From: Podospora comata
Taxonomy: Eukaryota > Ascomycota > Sordariomycetes > Sordariales > Podosporaceae
Length of the DNA: 64,000 nucleotides
Reading direction: 5' to 3'
NCBI GenBank assembly: GCA_017354895.1
Contig: CP071495.1
Coordinates: forward strand, 231,001-295,000
Shown here piece by piece: positions 43,679-54,979 of the stretch. A model generated the notes under the pieces. That model was not told the DNA's origin, ran no database searches, and saw only the letters and a program-made list of their open reading frames with translations. The translations under genes and the position numbers were made by a program. Positions within the stretch are counted from its first letter, which is position 1, and each line of letters begins with the position of its first letter.

Positions 43679-45918
43679 TCTGACTTGCTTGTTTTGTTTT
43701 GTAGGGCTGTCGGGAAATTTGTCTGGATCGTGGGTGGTAAACAGTTGGTGGGTGCCTGCTGCACCAGCACCCGCCCCCGGGAAGCAATATCAAGATCTTG
43801 AAGAGCATGGAGGTTAGTAGCAAGGTCGCTGGTTGAGGAGACCAACTGAGAGCACATGAGTAGGTACCCGTACCTTTATAGTTAGTTGGACTCTTGCAAA
43901 GTCTACCTTGGCTTTGCCTTCCAGGAATAGGCTGAACAACTGAATCTTGTCACCCTTCTACATGCCTCCATGATCATTCCGGAGTCGACCAAGTGTCGTA
44001 AGTTCAAAAGCACTTTTGTGGCACGTTACCAAACTTGTTTCGGATTGTGTCATGGGTTTAGCTACCGAGGGGACGTGTGGTGTTTTCAGTGAGACAAAGA
44101 AACATCGAGTACGGATCAAATGACTGCAGCTTGCAATCTGCCGAGACTCATGGATCTGACTAGTCTGAGCTGCATAGATCTCACTCTACACACTTCTCGT
44201 GCCCAAATTAATGCAATTACCCTGATGAGTATGTCACGTATGACAGGCATAGACAAAGATAAAGACTGCCTCTTAGCATAGGTGCCTTTAAGGATAGCTA
44301 GCTGGCTTCAGCTGAACAGTGTGTAGTATATAGGTGTTTGAAAATTAGTAATAGGCCCTCTAGGATAGTCAATAGGCCCTTGAACATGGTTGATAGGTTT
44401 TTAGAGATAGTTAGTACACCTTTGAGCCGGAGCCGGACTCGGTCTGTCTCTTGTCCGCTGTCCTCTGAACATGGCCACGGGCAGCGGAAGGAGGGAAGCT
44501 CCTGCCCAAGATGCAATGCTAGTTCTCCGGGCGTTTTGCAGCGGCGCTCTTTTCCACTGGTTCTTTGTGGATCCATCAGGTCGGCTGCCTGTCTGATACT
44601 GGGCTCAGGACGGGAGAGACTGCAGAGCTCCATCACTATGTCAGTTTTGCTTTGAAAAGATGGAAACGAGACACTTTTTCTTTTCTTTGGGCTTCTTTCT
44701 ATGGAAAAGAGCCAGCCGAGTTGGCAAGAGAGGTCCCAGGCCGGGCTCTGACATCTTTCGTTGTACTCAATCTCCTGAAGGCCTAGTAACCCTTAGTCAA
44801 CAACTTGTCACCATGTGTTAACGCCTATCCACCATATTTCGACGCTTATTGATCAGCTTTGAGGGAACAGTTTATCAACTAGATCTCTGCATTTCATTCT
44901 AAATTTCACAAGGTCTGCCTAGCCATATCAATTCAATATTTGAAGAACAACATAACCACCTAACATCTAATGATAGGTATAAGCTTTATGATGGATGGAG
45001 TTCTGGAGAGGTATTGTCTAAACTTTCTACTGGACATCAGGAGAACGACATTAGTCAGACTCCGGAATATGGCCATCTGATAATTAATCAAATCCTGATA
45101 TCGCCATCTCACGTCTAAAACATGGCAGGACCACCCGATACCTATCCAAGGCATGACCATCAACATTCCGCCAGCTCTGTGGCACGAGGCCAAACAGCTG
45201 TGAAACTCGATCACTCGGCCTTGAATACTCCTCTGGTTCCTCCATTTCCCCCCCGCGTGGCCTTACACTTCCAACACCCAACACCATTTCACCAAGCCTT
45301 GGAAGACCGGCAACACCCACTACCTCACGATGCCTCCAACCCAACAGACAGACCGCACACCGGCGGCCAAAGTGGAAATTGAAACCACACGCACCACATG
45401 TCGAGAACTCCACCACCTCCTCCAAACCCACGTCAAAGACAATTGGGGAGTACAGGCAGACATGTCTCCCTGCCCACCTGCTCTCTCTCTCTCGCTCTCT
45501 CTCCCGCTCTCTCTCCCGCTCTCTCTCCCGCTCTCTCTCTCTCACACACTCTCTCTCTCTCACTCTTTCACACTCTCTCTCACTCACTCTCTCTCTCACA
45601 CACACATCGCACCCCCCAGGTTCTAACAAGCGTTCAAATACCTTTTCCCAGCTCAAACGAGACGTTTGGCTTCATTTCAAGTGCAGGTCACAAGTCACAA
45701 GCATCATCAAGAAAGAACAGTGGCGTAAGGTCAAAAAAGCTATGCATCAATTTATATACGGCTGAAGCGAAGGAAAAAGGAAAAAAAGCAATATGTACTG
45801 TTGTCCCCAATCCCCATGCAAGTTTCGAAACAAGTAACTATGTACAATTCATGCTCACGACACCACCACCACAGTCAACCGCGCTGGCCCCACCAGAGAC
45901 GTGTGTTTCCACACGCGC
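43679..45918. other. Intergenic stretch with low-complexity sequence
   Basis: From 44330 to 44420 there are imperfect repeats of an AATAGGCCCT-like unit. An ATG at 45333 opens a 40-residue hydrophilic frame that runs into the (CT)n tract; an intron may join it to later sequence, but I do not support a gene. Confidence 0.5.
45481..45605. repeat. Long (CT)n/(CA)-rich microsatellite
   Basis: About 125 bp of CTCTCT with CCG and CAC interruptions. It produces an artificial RERERE frame on the minus strand. Confidence 0.95.
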
Positions 45919-47578
45919 TTAGAGGCACTGGCTGTACCACTGGTTGCTGACGACGCAGGTGTAGGGGGCAACGCACTGGGTAGGGCCGGTGTAGCCCTGG
46001 CCGCCGCACTGGCCCCAGCGGGGGACGGTGCCACCAGGGGCGCTGGTGGGAGTCTGGGCGGCGGTCGAGGTGCTGCTGACGCGGGTCGAGGTGGGGGTGG
46101 TGGCGGTGGAGGAGGAGATGGGGTTGGGGTTGGTGCTGCCGCTGTTGAAGGTCGAGCCGATGGGGCCGAACTTGATGTTGGAGAAGGCAACGTTGGAGTT
46201 GGGGGCCTCGGCCTCAACCTCGGAGGGGACACCCGAGGTGGTGGGGCAGGCACCGCGCTCAGCACCGGGGCGGCCGGCGGCGTCGACGGGGTAGGTGGAG
46301 TCGAGCCAGAGCATGTGGGCGGCGTGGTCGTTCCAGATGGACATGACGAGGACCATGGGCTTGTCGAGGGCAAGACCCATCTGGCGGAGACCGCCCTTGG
46401 CGGTGTTGTCATCCGGGTCGCCGAAGGCGATCTTCTGGGCGTCGCACCAGTCCTGGGTGATGGAGTTCTGGTTAGGGACGCCGGGGATGCTGGAGACCGA
46501 GTTGGGGATGACGACGCCGTTCTGGACGTAGAAGCGCTTGATCTCGGAGAGCTCGCCGGCAGCGTTCTTGAGGAACTGGGTGACGACGGTCAACTTCTTG
46601 GTGGTGTCGACGGTCTTGCCCTTGCCGTAGAACTCCTTGTTGCCCATGCGGTACGAGTTGAAGTCGCATCCGTCGGGATCGCAAACACCGCCATAGCGGT
46701 CAGAGCTGTAAGTGCCACCGCAAGACTCGCCCTCGCACCTGCTCTGGTCGAGGATGGTGCAGGAGTGAGGAGTGTAGGCAGTAGCCATGTTGTTGGCCTC
46801 CCAGATGTCCATCTCGGAGCAGCAAGTACCGTAGCGGCCGGCACCGGCGTTGACATCGTTGGTGGAGGGGTTCCATCCCTCGATGTTGGCCTCACCGTTG
46901 ATGAACTTGATGTCACGGGGGCACTGGGCATCGCAGTAACCGGTGCCGTACTTGGCACCAGCCTTGTTGCCCGAGTACTTGGCAAGACCGCCGTCAAGGT
47001 CCATGGAGACGAAGTAGAGGGCACCGTTGAGACCGCAGCCAATGTTGGAGACATCGACATCGAAGGTGAACTCGTTGCCGAGGAGGTTGAAGCCTGTCAG
47101 GGGTCGTCAGCCAAGATGATCGACGCGGGTGTCACTGTGGAAGAAGAAGAAAAAAAAGAAGCTTACCCTGGTACTTGGTGGCGTTCTCCATGAGGTAGGT
47201 ACGCGAGCCAACGTTGGTCGAGTACTTGCCCTCGGTGACGAACTTGAGGTTCAGCTGGTTACCGCTGGTGGTGATGCCATAGGTGGCAGCATACTCGGCA
47301 CCCTCAACGCAGCAGTTCTGAGCGCACTTGGTACCGGTGGTGCAGATGGAGGTATCCCACTCGTTGCCAGAGTAGCAGTTGGTGCTGCCCTGGAGGGTGT
47401 GAGTCCAGCGCCAGTTGGAGTCGAGGGTGACGGAGCCGGCGACGTTGGTGCAGGAGCCACCAGCCGAGCATCTTTGCCAGGTCAGAGGGGGGTGAGACTC
47501 GGGAGTGAGCGAGCACACCTGCTGAGCAGAGGCGGAGGCCACAAGGGCAGCGAGAGCGGCGAACTTTGCGGAAACCAT
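45919..47578 (-). CDS. cbh1: GH7 cellobiohydrolase with C-terminal CBM1
   Basis: Exons 47578-47167 and 47093-45919 (73-bp intron) give 528 residues. Signal peptide 1 to about 18 ([18 protein letters not shown]), followed by QQVCSLTPE as at mature GH7 starts. The catalytic triad is at E231, D233 and E236 in EMDIWEAN; many Cys pairs match the family. A Thr/Ser/Pro linker precedes a CBM1 with [15 protein letters not shown]. It is a secreted retaining cellobiohydrolase that hydrolyses cellulose from chain ends (reducing end in the family), typical of dung and plant-litter fungi. A TATA-like box lies upstream. Confidence 0.97.
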
Positions 47579-47679
47579 TATGGCGATCTGGAGGGTTGAC
47601 TGGGACCTGTAGATGCAAGGCGTGCTTGATGTCGAGGGTGGTGAGATCAAGATAGGTTCGTGAGGTCTTGGGAAGCCGA

Positions 47680-47687
47680 CTTATATA
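47680..47687 (-). promoter_or_regulatory. TATA box of the GH7 gene
   Basis: TATATAAG on the minus strand about 100 bp before the ATG, a typical position for a strongly expressed cellulase gene. Confidence 0.65.
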
Positions 47688-47938
47688 GAGATGTGTTCGA
47701 CACCCCTTCCGCCCTTGGAGCACCCTGTCGGCCCAATTTCCTTTGCTTCATGGTGCTGCCACGGCGAGATCAGCGACACTGCGGATTCACGGCACCCTTT
47801 CCTCCATGCAGCTGAGGTTGCCACAAGGGGATGGCATCGCTGGTCGCCTCATGGGAAACGGCTCCCGGGCCGTCAAGGCTCGAGCGAGGACCCTGGATCA
47901 TGCACCGGTCCTGGACTGTGGGAGAGGCAAGCGCTGAC

Positions 47939-48064
47939 GCGGGGTCGACTGGGAGGAAGACATCTCCACGATGGGAACGCGCACACTGGTGGTCCGGCGG
48001 CGACAGACCCAAAGGGTGAAGCGTCACCGCAACCAAGGACGACGATGTGACTTGACGACCGGGG
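47939..48064. promoter_or_regulatory. Candidate CreA/CRE-1 sites upstream of the GH7 gene
   Basis: GCGGGG at 47939-47944 and CCGGGG at 48059-48064 fit the SYGGRG carbon-repressor consensus, at about 360 and 480 bp upstream of the ATG. The motif is short and can occur by chance. Confidence 0.3.
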
Positions 48065-49391
48065 CGGTTGGAGGCTGGCCGAAGCACAGACGAGGGAATC
48101 GTGGAGCCGAGGACGACGGGCGATGGATCAGATTGAGGCTGCTGGATGGGATGACAGGGGGCAACTGCCGCTCATTGGAGCGGGCTTGGGAGCTTGTCCA
48201 GGACATCACGGAGGGCATCCGCCGAATGCAACCTGTCTCCATCCTGGTGACCGTTGTGTGTGTCCAGGGAACATGGTCGAACAGCTTCAACATTTTGCGA
48301 TCCGAGCTGCCGCGCGCAGCAAGGTATGGAGTACATACTGCACCTGATGTTCTACAACACGTGTGTCTGGCAAAGGGTCGAAGAGGGCGGCTCGTTCTGG
48401 GGAATGCCTGTGACCCCAGTTTTTCCAAGACTTCCCCACATTCTTAGCACCCGTTTTATTTTTCTGCTCCCCTGTGAGCTTGCATGGTTCATGAGATTGG
48501 CTTCAGTGTGCATGTCGAGGCCCGACAACCCGAGAACCCGGATTCCATGTGGCCGTCAACCAGGTGACCGGTCACCAGCGTCATCAGCGGTGCCGGCGTG
48601 TTCCGTCTTAAATGGACATGTGAGAGCTGCTCAAAATAGAAGACAGCGGTCGAATCCAGGCTGAGGCTCAACAATGTAAATTAACACACGGTGCTGGCGG
48701 GCAAAGCAAAACCGGGAAACAGCAGTGTTTTGCAATTTGGCTATATTGCCAGCCGTCATGCTGTCCGGGAGCTTGGTCGCTGTCGAGAACGCCGAGCCGC
48801 CAGATCAGGAAAGGCGGCTTCCCCACACAAACTGGGAGGTGGGTTTTCGAAGCGGATCTAGGGCCGCCCTTGGCACGATCGCAGGTGGGGATGCTTGGCA
48901 TCGTGAAGGACCTCGTCCCATCTTTTGTTGGTGTTCAACGGCTGGCAATTCCGGAGACAACCCAACACCGCCCGACCTGTTTGTTGACTACTCCACTCCG
49001 ACTTCAAGATCAATCCATCACGGACAGCATGGGATGGGATGTGATGGGATGTGATGGGATGGGATGGGATGGGATACCTGCACTCAGCCACTTTTGGGCA
49101 ACAGGAGAACTGAACCACCTTCGATCGAGACCTCGAATGATTTACTTCCAGGTTGTAGGCCCCGAAATGCCATCTGCATCTTCGGACCTCACCATGCAAG
49201 CGTAAACCTTCCCTTTCCTCACCGGACATGGCGAACCTTAGCACGCCCAATACGAGGAAATGATGAGCTGATGATGTCTGCACATTGGGGCTGTCGTTTC
49301 TGCTGGGGCATTATGTTTCCGTTCCCTTTTGCTCAGGTCCCGATATCACGGCACCTCGCAGCACCAGCACGACAGCCAGAGACAATGCAAG
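48065..49391. other. Region between the GH7 gene and the membrane-protein gene
   Basis: No supported gene. A (GGGAT)n-like tract lies at 49031-49075. The many frames overlap on both strands and carry no features. Confidence 0.5.
49031..49075. repeat. GGGAT/GTGAT pentanucleotide repeat
   Basis: Nine tandem five-base units of GGGAT with two GTGAT variants. Confidence 0.9.
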
Positions 49392-50465
49392 ATGGGATAT
49401 GAGTGGAATGGGGACCCTACCATCCTCATCGTAGTCATTGCCTGCTCGGTATGCTTCGGATGGGTGCCCATCATCACCGTCGTCAGCATCGTCCGCCACT
49501 GCCGTGCCCGCCTAAGGGCAAAACGAGGCTCGAATGGTACCAATTCTGATGCCGAGAGTCAGGGAGGCAGACCCAGCACCGCTCCTGATGTGCCCAAGCC
49601 GCTCCAGACATATCACCCCAGCTCAACCAAGGGTCTCGAGAGGAGCGCGTCAAGTCGGACACGCAGCTCCGCTGATGGCTACGACCTCAAACGTGTCGAC
49701 ACCAATTCTTCCTGGAATCCCATCCGTCACTCCTTTCACTACGACAACGAATCGCTTTGGGGAGGAGACGGGCTGTCCAGGAGCAACAGTCGTCATCGGC
49801 CCCCGTACTTTCCCACCCACGTACACAACACCACACCTTCACTCAGCCACCCAGCCTCCATCCGCTCTGTCGCATCGAGCCATCGGCAACAGAGCCGGAG
49901 CCGCCGAAGCTCAATGGCCAGCAACTCTGACAACGCACCGGCAGCCTTCCAGATCAATGACACCTACTACGACACTACACCGCTACCAAATGTGACGAGG
50001 ACTGTAAACCCTGTCGTCGCCAGCAGTAGTACGCCCACCTCGTCAAAGGGGCCAGGACAAGCTCCACAGCAACGTCAACAGAAGCAGCCAAAGCAAGACA
50101 ATCCACACCCACCGCAGCGCAACCGCCGCAGAAGGCACTCTCTTGACGCCCGCCGGGATTCGGATTCTCTAACCCGGGACATCTCCAGACCCAACACCTC
50201 CATGACAAGACGAGAAGTCGAAGAATACGAAGACCTCGACAACCAGAAGCAAAAGGCCACCCACCCTAGCCACCGACCACACCGGCCAGGATCAGCATCA
50301 CGGCGTGGCAGCCACCCAGCACCCGGCGGCAGCGAAGAGACTGACGATGACCCGTCCATGGCCGGGGCCTTGCCGCCTGCCAAGTTGCCCCCGAGGCGAG
50401 CATCGCTCCATGCACAAACATTTGAGCGTCCGGCATGGCTGGACGAGGAGCCCCACGCCATGTGA
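49392..50465 (+). CDS. Single-pass membrane protein with disordered tail, 357 residues
   Basis: Chosen ATG at 49392 gives a short lumenal or extracellular start (GYEWNGDPT) and one clear membrane segment (ILIVVIACSVCFGWVPII). A positively charged stop-transfer HCRARLRAKR follows. The remaining 320 residues are Ser/Arg/Pro-rich and disordered, with an acidic and a basic cluster near the end. The frame extends upstream to 49329 but adds no features. I do not recognise the family. Confidence 0.75.
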   Translation: MGYEWNGDPTILIVVIACSVCFGWVPIITVVSIVRHCRARLRAKRGSNGTNSDAESQGGRPSTAPDVPKPLQTYHPSSTKGLERSASSRTRSSADGYDLKRVDTNSSWNPIRHSFHYDNESLWGGDGLSRSNSRHRPPYFPTHVHNTTPSLSHPASIRSVASSHRQQSRSRRSSMASNSDNAPAAFQINDTYYDTTPLPNVTRTVNPVVASSSTPTSSKGPGQAPQQRQQKQPKQDNPHPPQRNRRRRHSLDARRDSDSLTRDISRPNTSMTRREVEEYEDLDNQKQKATHPSHRPHRPGSASRRGSHPAPGGSEETDDDPSMAGALPPAKLPPRRASLHAQTFERPAWLDEEPHAM

Positions 50466-51722
50466 AGTTGTTGATAAGCGGTGAGAGGAACTACCTAGAT
50501 GTAATGCATATGCCTGTCAGGTGTATTCAGCCTCCTTGTCTTTTAAGGCTGACTCTTCAGCCCCAGCCAGAGTCTGCCGTCAAATGGGAGGAAATCCCGT
50601 CTTGCCTGGCTCCAGAATAGGAAAAAGGAGAGGAAGAGTGGGACTGGAGAAAACGGTTGAGGGTTACATGGCGTGAAGACAACTTGGCAGAGCAGCTTTT
50701 TTCGGTTGAGTGTGAGTGAGTGGGGGGTAGGGCGCTAAAGGGGAGGAAAAGGGGGTAGGAAAAAGTTAACAAGAAGAAAATGTGAGCCGAGGGGGAGCAC
50801 AATCAAGCTTGTGATGTGTATGAAGGAATATCTCTGGTCTGGTCAGGCGCGGCTCAGTGTCAGTCTTTCTTTGTTTGGATGATAACTCGCAGCAAAGGAA
50901 TAGGTAATTGATAGCCAAGTTTGATTACGCCTGTTTTGTTCTTAAAATAACACAAAAACTCATCTCGTGAAGAAGGAGTGCTTATCTCCGTTGTCGATCA
51001 ATCTCAAAACAGTTTCTCCGCGAGGTGTCGACGCTCCTCTTCGGCCTCCAGCCCCAAAGCAACACCAAGGAGCAAGCAGCCCCGGATGTGGAGAAAGCCA
51101 TCAGCTGACATCGGACGACTCTTTCGGATCCGCTTGGCGAAACAACCCTTTCCCTCAAGAAGCCAAGGAGCTTGCGCATCGCTTCTTCGACGGGGCAAAA
51201 CTCTCCGCTGCACAATGCGCCGAATGCAGGACAACCCGAAGGGAAACACGGGACGAGACGAGAGACGAAGAAAACCAAGACGCGGCCTGCCCGGACTCGG
51301 GGGACCTGGGGAAAAGACGGGGCGGGGAGGAGGACCATTGGCATCGCTTGGGACACTTGGCTGGTTCTGTTTTTGCAGTTTGTGCCGTTGTCACATGGGC
51401 TTGGGAGATGGCTTGGAGATTCCACTCGAGTCAAACTCTGTTGAGCTTATTTTGTCTTCATCTATCCCAAGAATAAAAAACTTCCGTCTGTAGACGGGGA
51501 TTACTGACTACCTACCTACCTGCCTTGCCTTATCGACTCACTTTCAAAGACCCAAGACAAACTGGAGACTCAGAATCCCGCGAATTTAACACAGAGAGCA
51601 AAGTTGAAACTACTTCAATTTTCAAGCAAACTACCTCCATCAGATAAATTGACAAGAGAAATGTTGGATAACTCTTTGCCAAATAGAATCAATACTGCCC
51701 ATCACTTCCATAAAACTCAAAA
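50466..51722. other. Intergenic stretch
   Basis: Overlapping frames at 50967-51493 in several registers arise from a GC-rich stretch without domains. No repeat or RNA gene seen. Confidence 0.5.
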
Positions 51723-52111
51723 TCAGTTCTCGCAAGTGTAATTACAAGTAGTCCAGCCAGAAAAACACCCATCAACACTGATGCTGACGAGTACAGCCTT
51801 TCGGTTCGGGCACCGGCCGGCATCTGCCTCGTTCCTGCACGTCTGCAGACATGTCGAACTATTCCAGCCGCGTTTGCATCCCTCCTGCTGCTTGCCTGTT
51901 GTCTTGCTTAGTTTCTGAAGTGATGAGCGAGTTGAGACGATTCAAGATGTAACTTACCATTGGATTATACCCAGACCTCGAGTTCTTCGAGACTCGCAGA
52001 GGTGGCATCCGCCTCTGCATTCCGAATAGCTTCTGTAGAAGCCTTAGAGGGGCTGGGGAGGGCGGTGGCTAGAGCCATGACGGTGGTTAGAAGAAGTGTT
52101 GAGAGTTTCAT
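51723..52111 (-). pseudogene. Cysteine-rich secreted peptide gene with a premature stop
   Basis: On the minus strand, an ATG at 52111 begins a textbook secretion signal (MKLSTLLLTTVMALATALPS) and a short pro-region. Exon 1 runs to 51958; a GTAAGT donor and AACAG acceptor define the intron 51957-51896; exon 2 is 51895-51723. Exon 2 encodes seven Cys spaced C-x8-C-x3-C-x8-C-x14-C-x6-C-x3-C, with a short repeated GW-containing pattern. The join keeps the frame, but a TAA at 51967-51965, nine bases before the donor, ends translation after 48 residues. So a small secreted Cys-rich protein appears to have one nonsense change. An alternative donor at GTATAA, with a downstream acceptor, could avoid the stop. 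Confidence 0.65.
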
Positions 52112-52625
52112 GGTGACTGTTGTTGTATGATGATTGAATGTATGAGCTGGCCTGTGAAGGACGGGAGGTTGAAAACTGCTTGGCGATGGTTTGATATCAT
52201 GATCAATGGAAGAGGGAGCCTGTTTCCATTTATGCTCATCCTGATCATGACTGATTCGGAGTCCATTGTAAGTATCCAGAGACCTTCCATTTTGAGTCGA
52301 GCTCTCACCGAAATACGTGAGACATCCTGTCGACTTTCGACCAAGACTCAAAACCTCAGACCATCAGCTGGGGAAACTAACAATCCGCTTTGCCTGAATG
52401 CTGCGAAGAGAACCAAACAAGCTTACCATGATTAAGATGTGAAGAAAAGTGACCATTACACCCGTACCTGGAAAGTGTTGGTAGCGAAGTCGATAGACAA
52501 TCTTTGGTTCGACGCAGGTGTTGTGTTACCGAGTCCTTATGACAACATCAATCAGGTTTGTGACTGATACATCACTAGGTCAGCAAGTAAAAGAGCTTTA
52601 TCCAAAAATTATGCACATTATATCT
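52112..52625. other. Gap between Cys-rich peptide gene and O-methyltransferase
   Basis: About 510 bp with no supported frame; includes the promoter of the peptide gene. Confidence 0.5.
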
Positions 52626-54229
52626 CTACCCATCCAAAACAAACTCAACCACCCCATGTCCAGTCCCCTTACTATCCCTATACACCGCCTCAACCCTCAG
52701 CCCAGCCTCCTTCCCAATTCTCTCAAACTGAGTCAACGACCTCTCCTTCCCACCAATAGCAAGCATAGAGTAGTCCTTGAAGGCAGCATACAGGGGCATC
52801 GGTCTCCCCGTCGTACCACCACCATCAGGGTTGATCTGCTCGGAAACCAAAATCCTACTATCCCGGCCCATCGCCCGTGCCACATTCCTCAAGATCAGGA
52901 TTGCTATTGGATCCGAATAGTCCCGTAGAATATGCCTCAGGTAATAAAACCTTGCCCCTGTTTTCTTTCATGTCAGCCCTCGTCAAATCCCACCCCCTTC
53001 AAGTAAAGCCACAAACCTTTCACCGTCATCTCCCTCATGAAATCCCCCTCCACCCACTCCACCGCCATCATCAGCTCATCCCCTTCCGCCTCCATCCTCC
53101 CCTGATCAACCACTCCCGCCAAATCAACCACCACGCATCTCCCATCCCTCAAACCGGCACAACCCTCCCTGAACCGCCTCAGCACATGCCCCCCACCCCC
53201 ACCAACATCCACCCACACCACCCTCCCATCGTCCTCCTCCTCCACACCATCCAGCATCTTCCCAAGAGGATAAACTCCCGTCACCGGCACCCTCCCCGAC
53301 GCAACCCCCATCGCCCTCGTGAAACCCCTCATCCTCTCCTCGTCCTTAGCCACACTCTCAAAGTACCCCAACTCCGCCTCCCCTGTCAACACCGTAACAG
53401 GGACATGGCCCGGCCCCACCGGTTCCTTTTTCCCGTAGGTGTCAAAGTAACAAGGCAAAATGTCAGACACCCGCACGATATTGGTGTACATCAAGTCAAA
53501 CATGGCCGCCATCGGCTCCGACGATCGCAGCAACAACGAGGTTGGTGTGTGACAGAGCTCTCCGTTGTGTGTAAGAGAGAGAATGCGGGAGGAGGTGAGC
53601 ATGGTTGATATTCTTGCTGTTTCGGTCATTAGCCACGGTTCTATCAAGAACAAAGGGAGGGGGAGGGGATGAAACCCACAGACTATCCCTTCTTCCGCAT
53701 TGATCTGTCTGGCGATATCGCAGCAGGCAGCCCCTTGGGTTGGGGGTGATGTGGGGAGCATGTCAAACACACCCCAGTGCTGGAACAGTCTAACGGCGGA
53801 GACGACAGACATGTTGGCAAAGAGGGACATGATGGCATCGGACGGAGGGCGGACAGCGGCTGCCAGTTCGAGCGCTGCTGTGGCCACTTTCAGGCGCGCC
53901 GGCTCGCTGCCGGAGGTGGCATCTGTGATGTCGGTGGTGATGTCGTCTGCTAGCTTGAGCAGACGGCTGCCGCTTCCAGACGGGCTCGAGCCGTTGAGAC
54001 GGTTTTTGATGTGTCCGACAATCTTGCGAGCGTCGTCCTTGGGATAAGGTGTACCTGCAACCCTTCCCTCGGTTGTTCTCCAGATGTCGTCATCGGTCGC
54101 TCCACGATCAGGGCCGACACTAGGCACCTCGATTCCACACAAGGAGAGGTGGACCGGCTGTTCGTCTGTAGCTGCCTTCTCTCTTGACAATAGGCTGGAA
54201 AACCGCGTTTCTGTCTGTGTAGTCGCCAT
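52626..54229 (-). CDS. SAM-dependent O-methyltransferase
   Basis: Exons 54229-53680, 53616-53017 and 52957-52626 (introns of 63 and 59 bp, second with GTTTGT donor) give 493 residues. Conserved blocks: helical dimerisation region, VVWVDVGGGGGHVLRRF for SAM binding, the acidic VVVDLAGVV strand, EGDFMREMTVKG, then the FYYLRHILRDYSD motif whose His is the expected catalytic base. A C-terminal substrate-closing segment ends VVEFVLDG. The family O-methylates phenolic or polyketide intermediates of secondary metabolism. The ATG at 54229 is followed by a long N-terminal extension before the conserved part. No polyketide synthase is in the window, so the pathway is unknown. Confidence 0.9.
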
Positions 54230-54979
54230 TCTTGATGGCCAAGGCGTTTTGTTGCAGTTTGTGTAACTCGGAGAGTGTGCTCTGTGCTGGCTGTCAGTAG
54301 GTCGTCTTCACCCACACGGTGAAGGCAAAAGGACGGGGATGCATTTCATGGCATGCGGAAAGCAAGGCATGTATATATGAACCTGGCTCTTGTGTACCGC
54401 AGCGGCAGATGACTTCAAATAGCATCAAGCGTTGCTGGTTGTTAATTGGACAACGCCCGGATCGATGGATGGAAAGCGGCTCCTTGCCGAAGAGAGATGA
54501 GTATACAGCCAGGGTCCGCCAACTTTGCAAGTCTTCCGGGACCGAAGGCGCTGGTCGGACACGCAGCCGTTCCTATACTCCGACGAAGCCTGTCGCCATG
54601 TCTGGTGTTGATGCCGACTTCGGCTGTAGGAACCCTCCCGACGTTGTCAGCCGGGCCTTGATGCAGCTGGCCTTCGTGGCCGAATCTATTGGCGGCTGCA
54701 TGCCGAGTTCTGTGGCCCGCTGGGACCCGTTGCTTGGACTTCCCTTTGCTGCCGGTTGTTGAACTGATGCCGACGTTTTCGGGCCACAGTTCAGACAAAG
54801 CAGGGGGAAGCAAGCTGACGTGAAAAGTACATTTATTGAGACTTTACTGAAAAGGGTATATTCTTCTTCCCGAACCAATGATCGCTTCGGATACTCCACG
54901 CAGTCCTAATGAAACCCCCTTATCCTCCCACGCAACCGCCCAGATACCCGTCATCTGGATCGTGTCCCTGAACATTTAA
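54230..54979. other. Intergenic, OMT promoter side
   Basis: Short frames only in 750 bp; nothing recognisable. Confidence 0.5.

Noticed and set aside
45084-45656. Minus-strand 190-codon frame with long Arg-Glu repeats
   Set aside because: It is the translation of the (CT)n microsatellite in reverse; it has no domain outside the repeat.
50967-51493. Three overlapping long frames
   Set aside because: Frames in several registers of a GC-rich stretch with no motif or start context favouring any of them.
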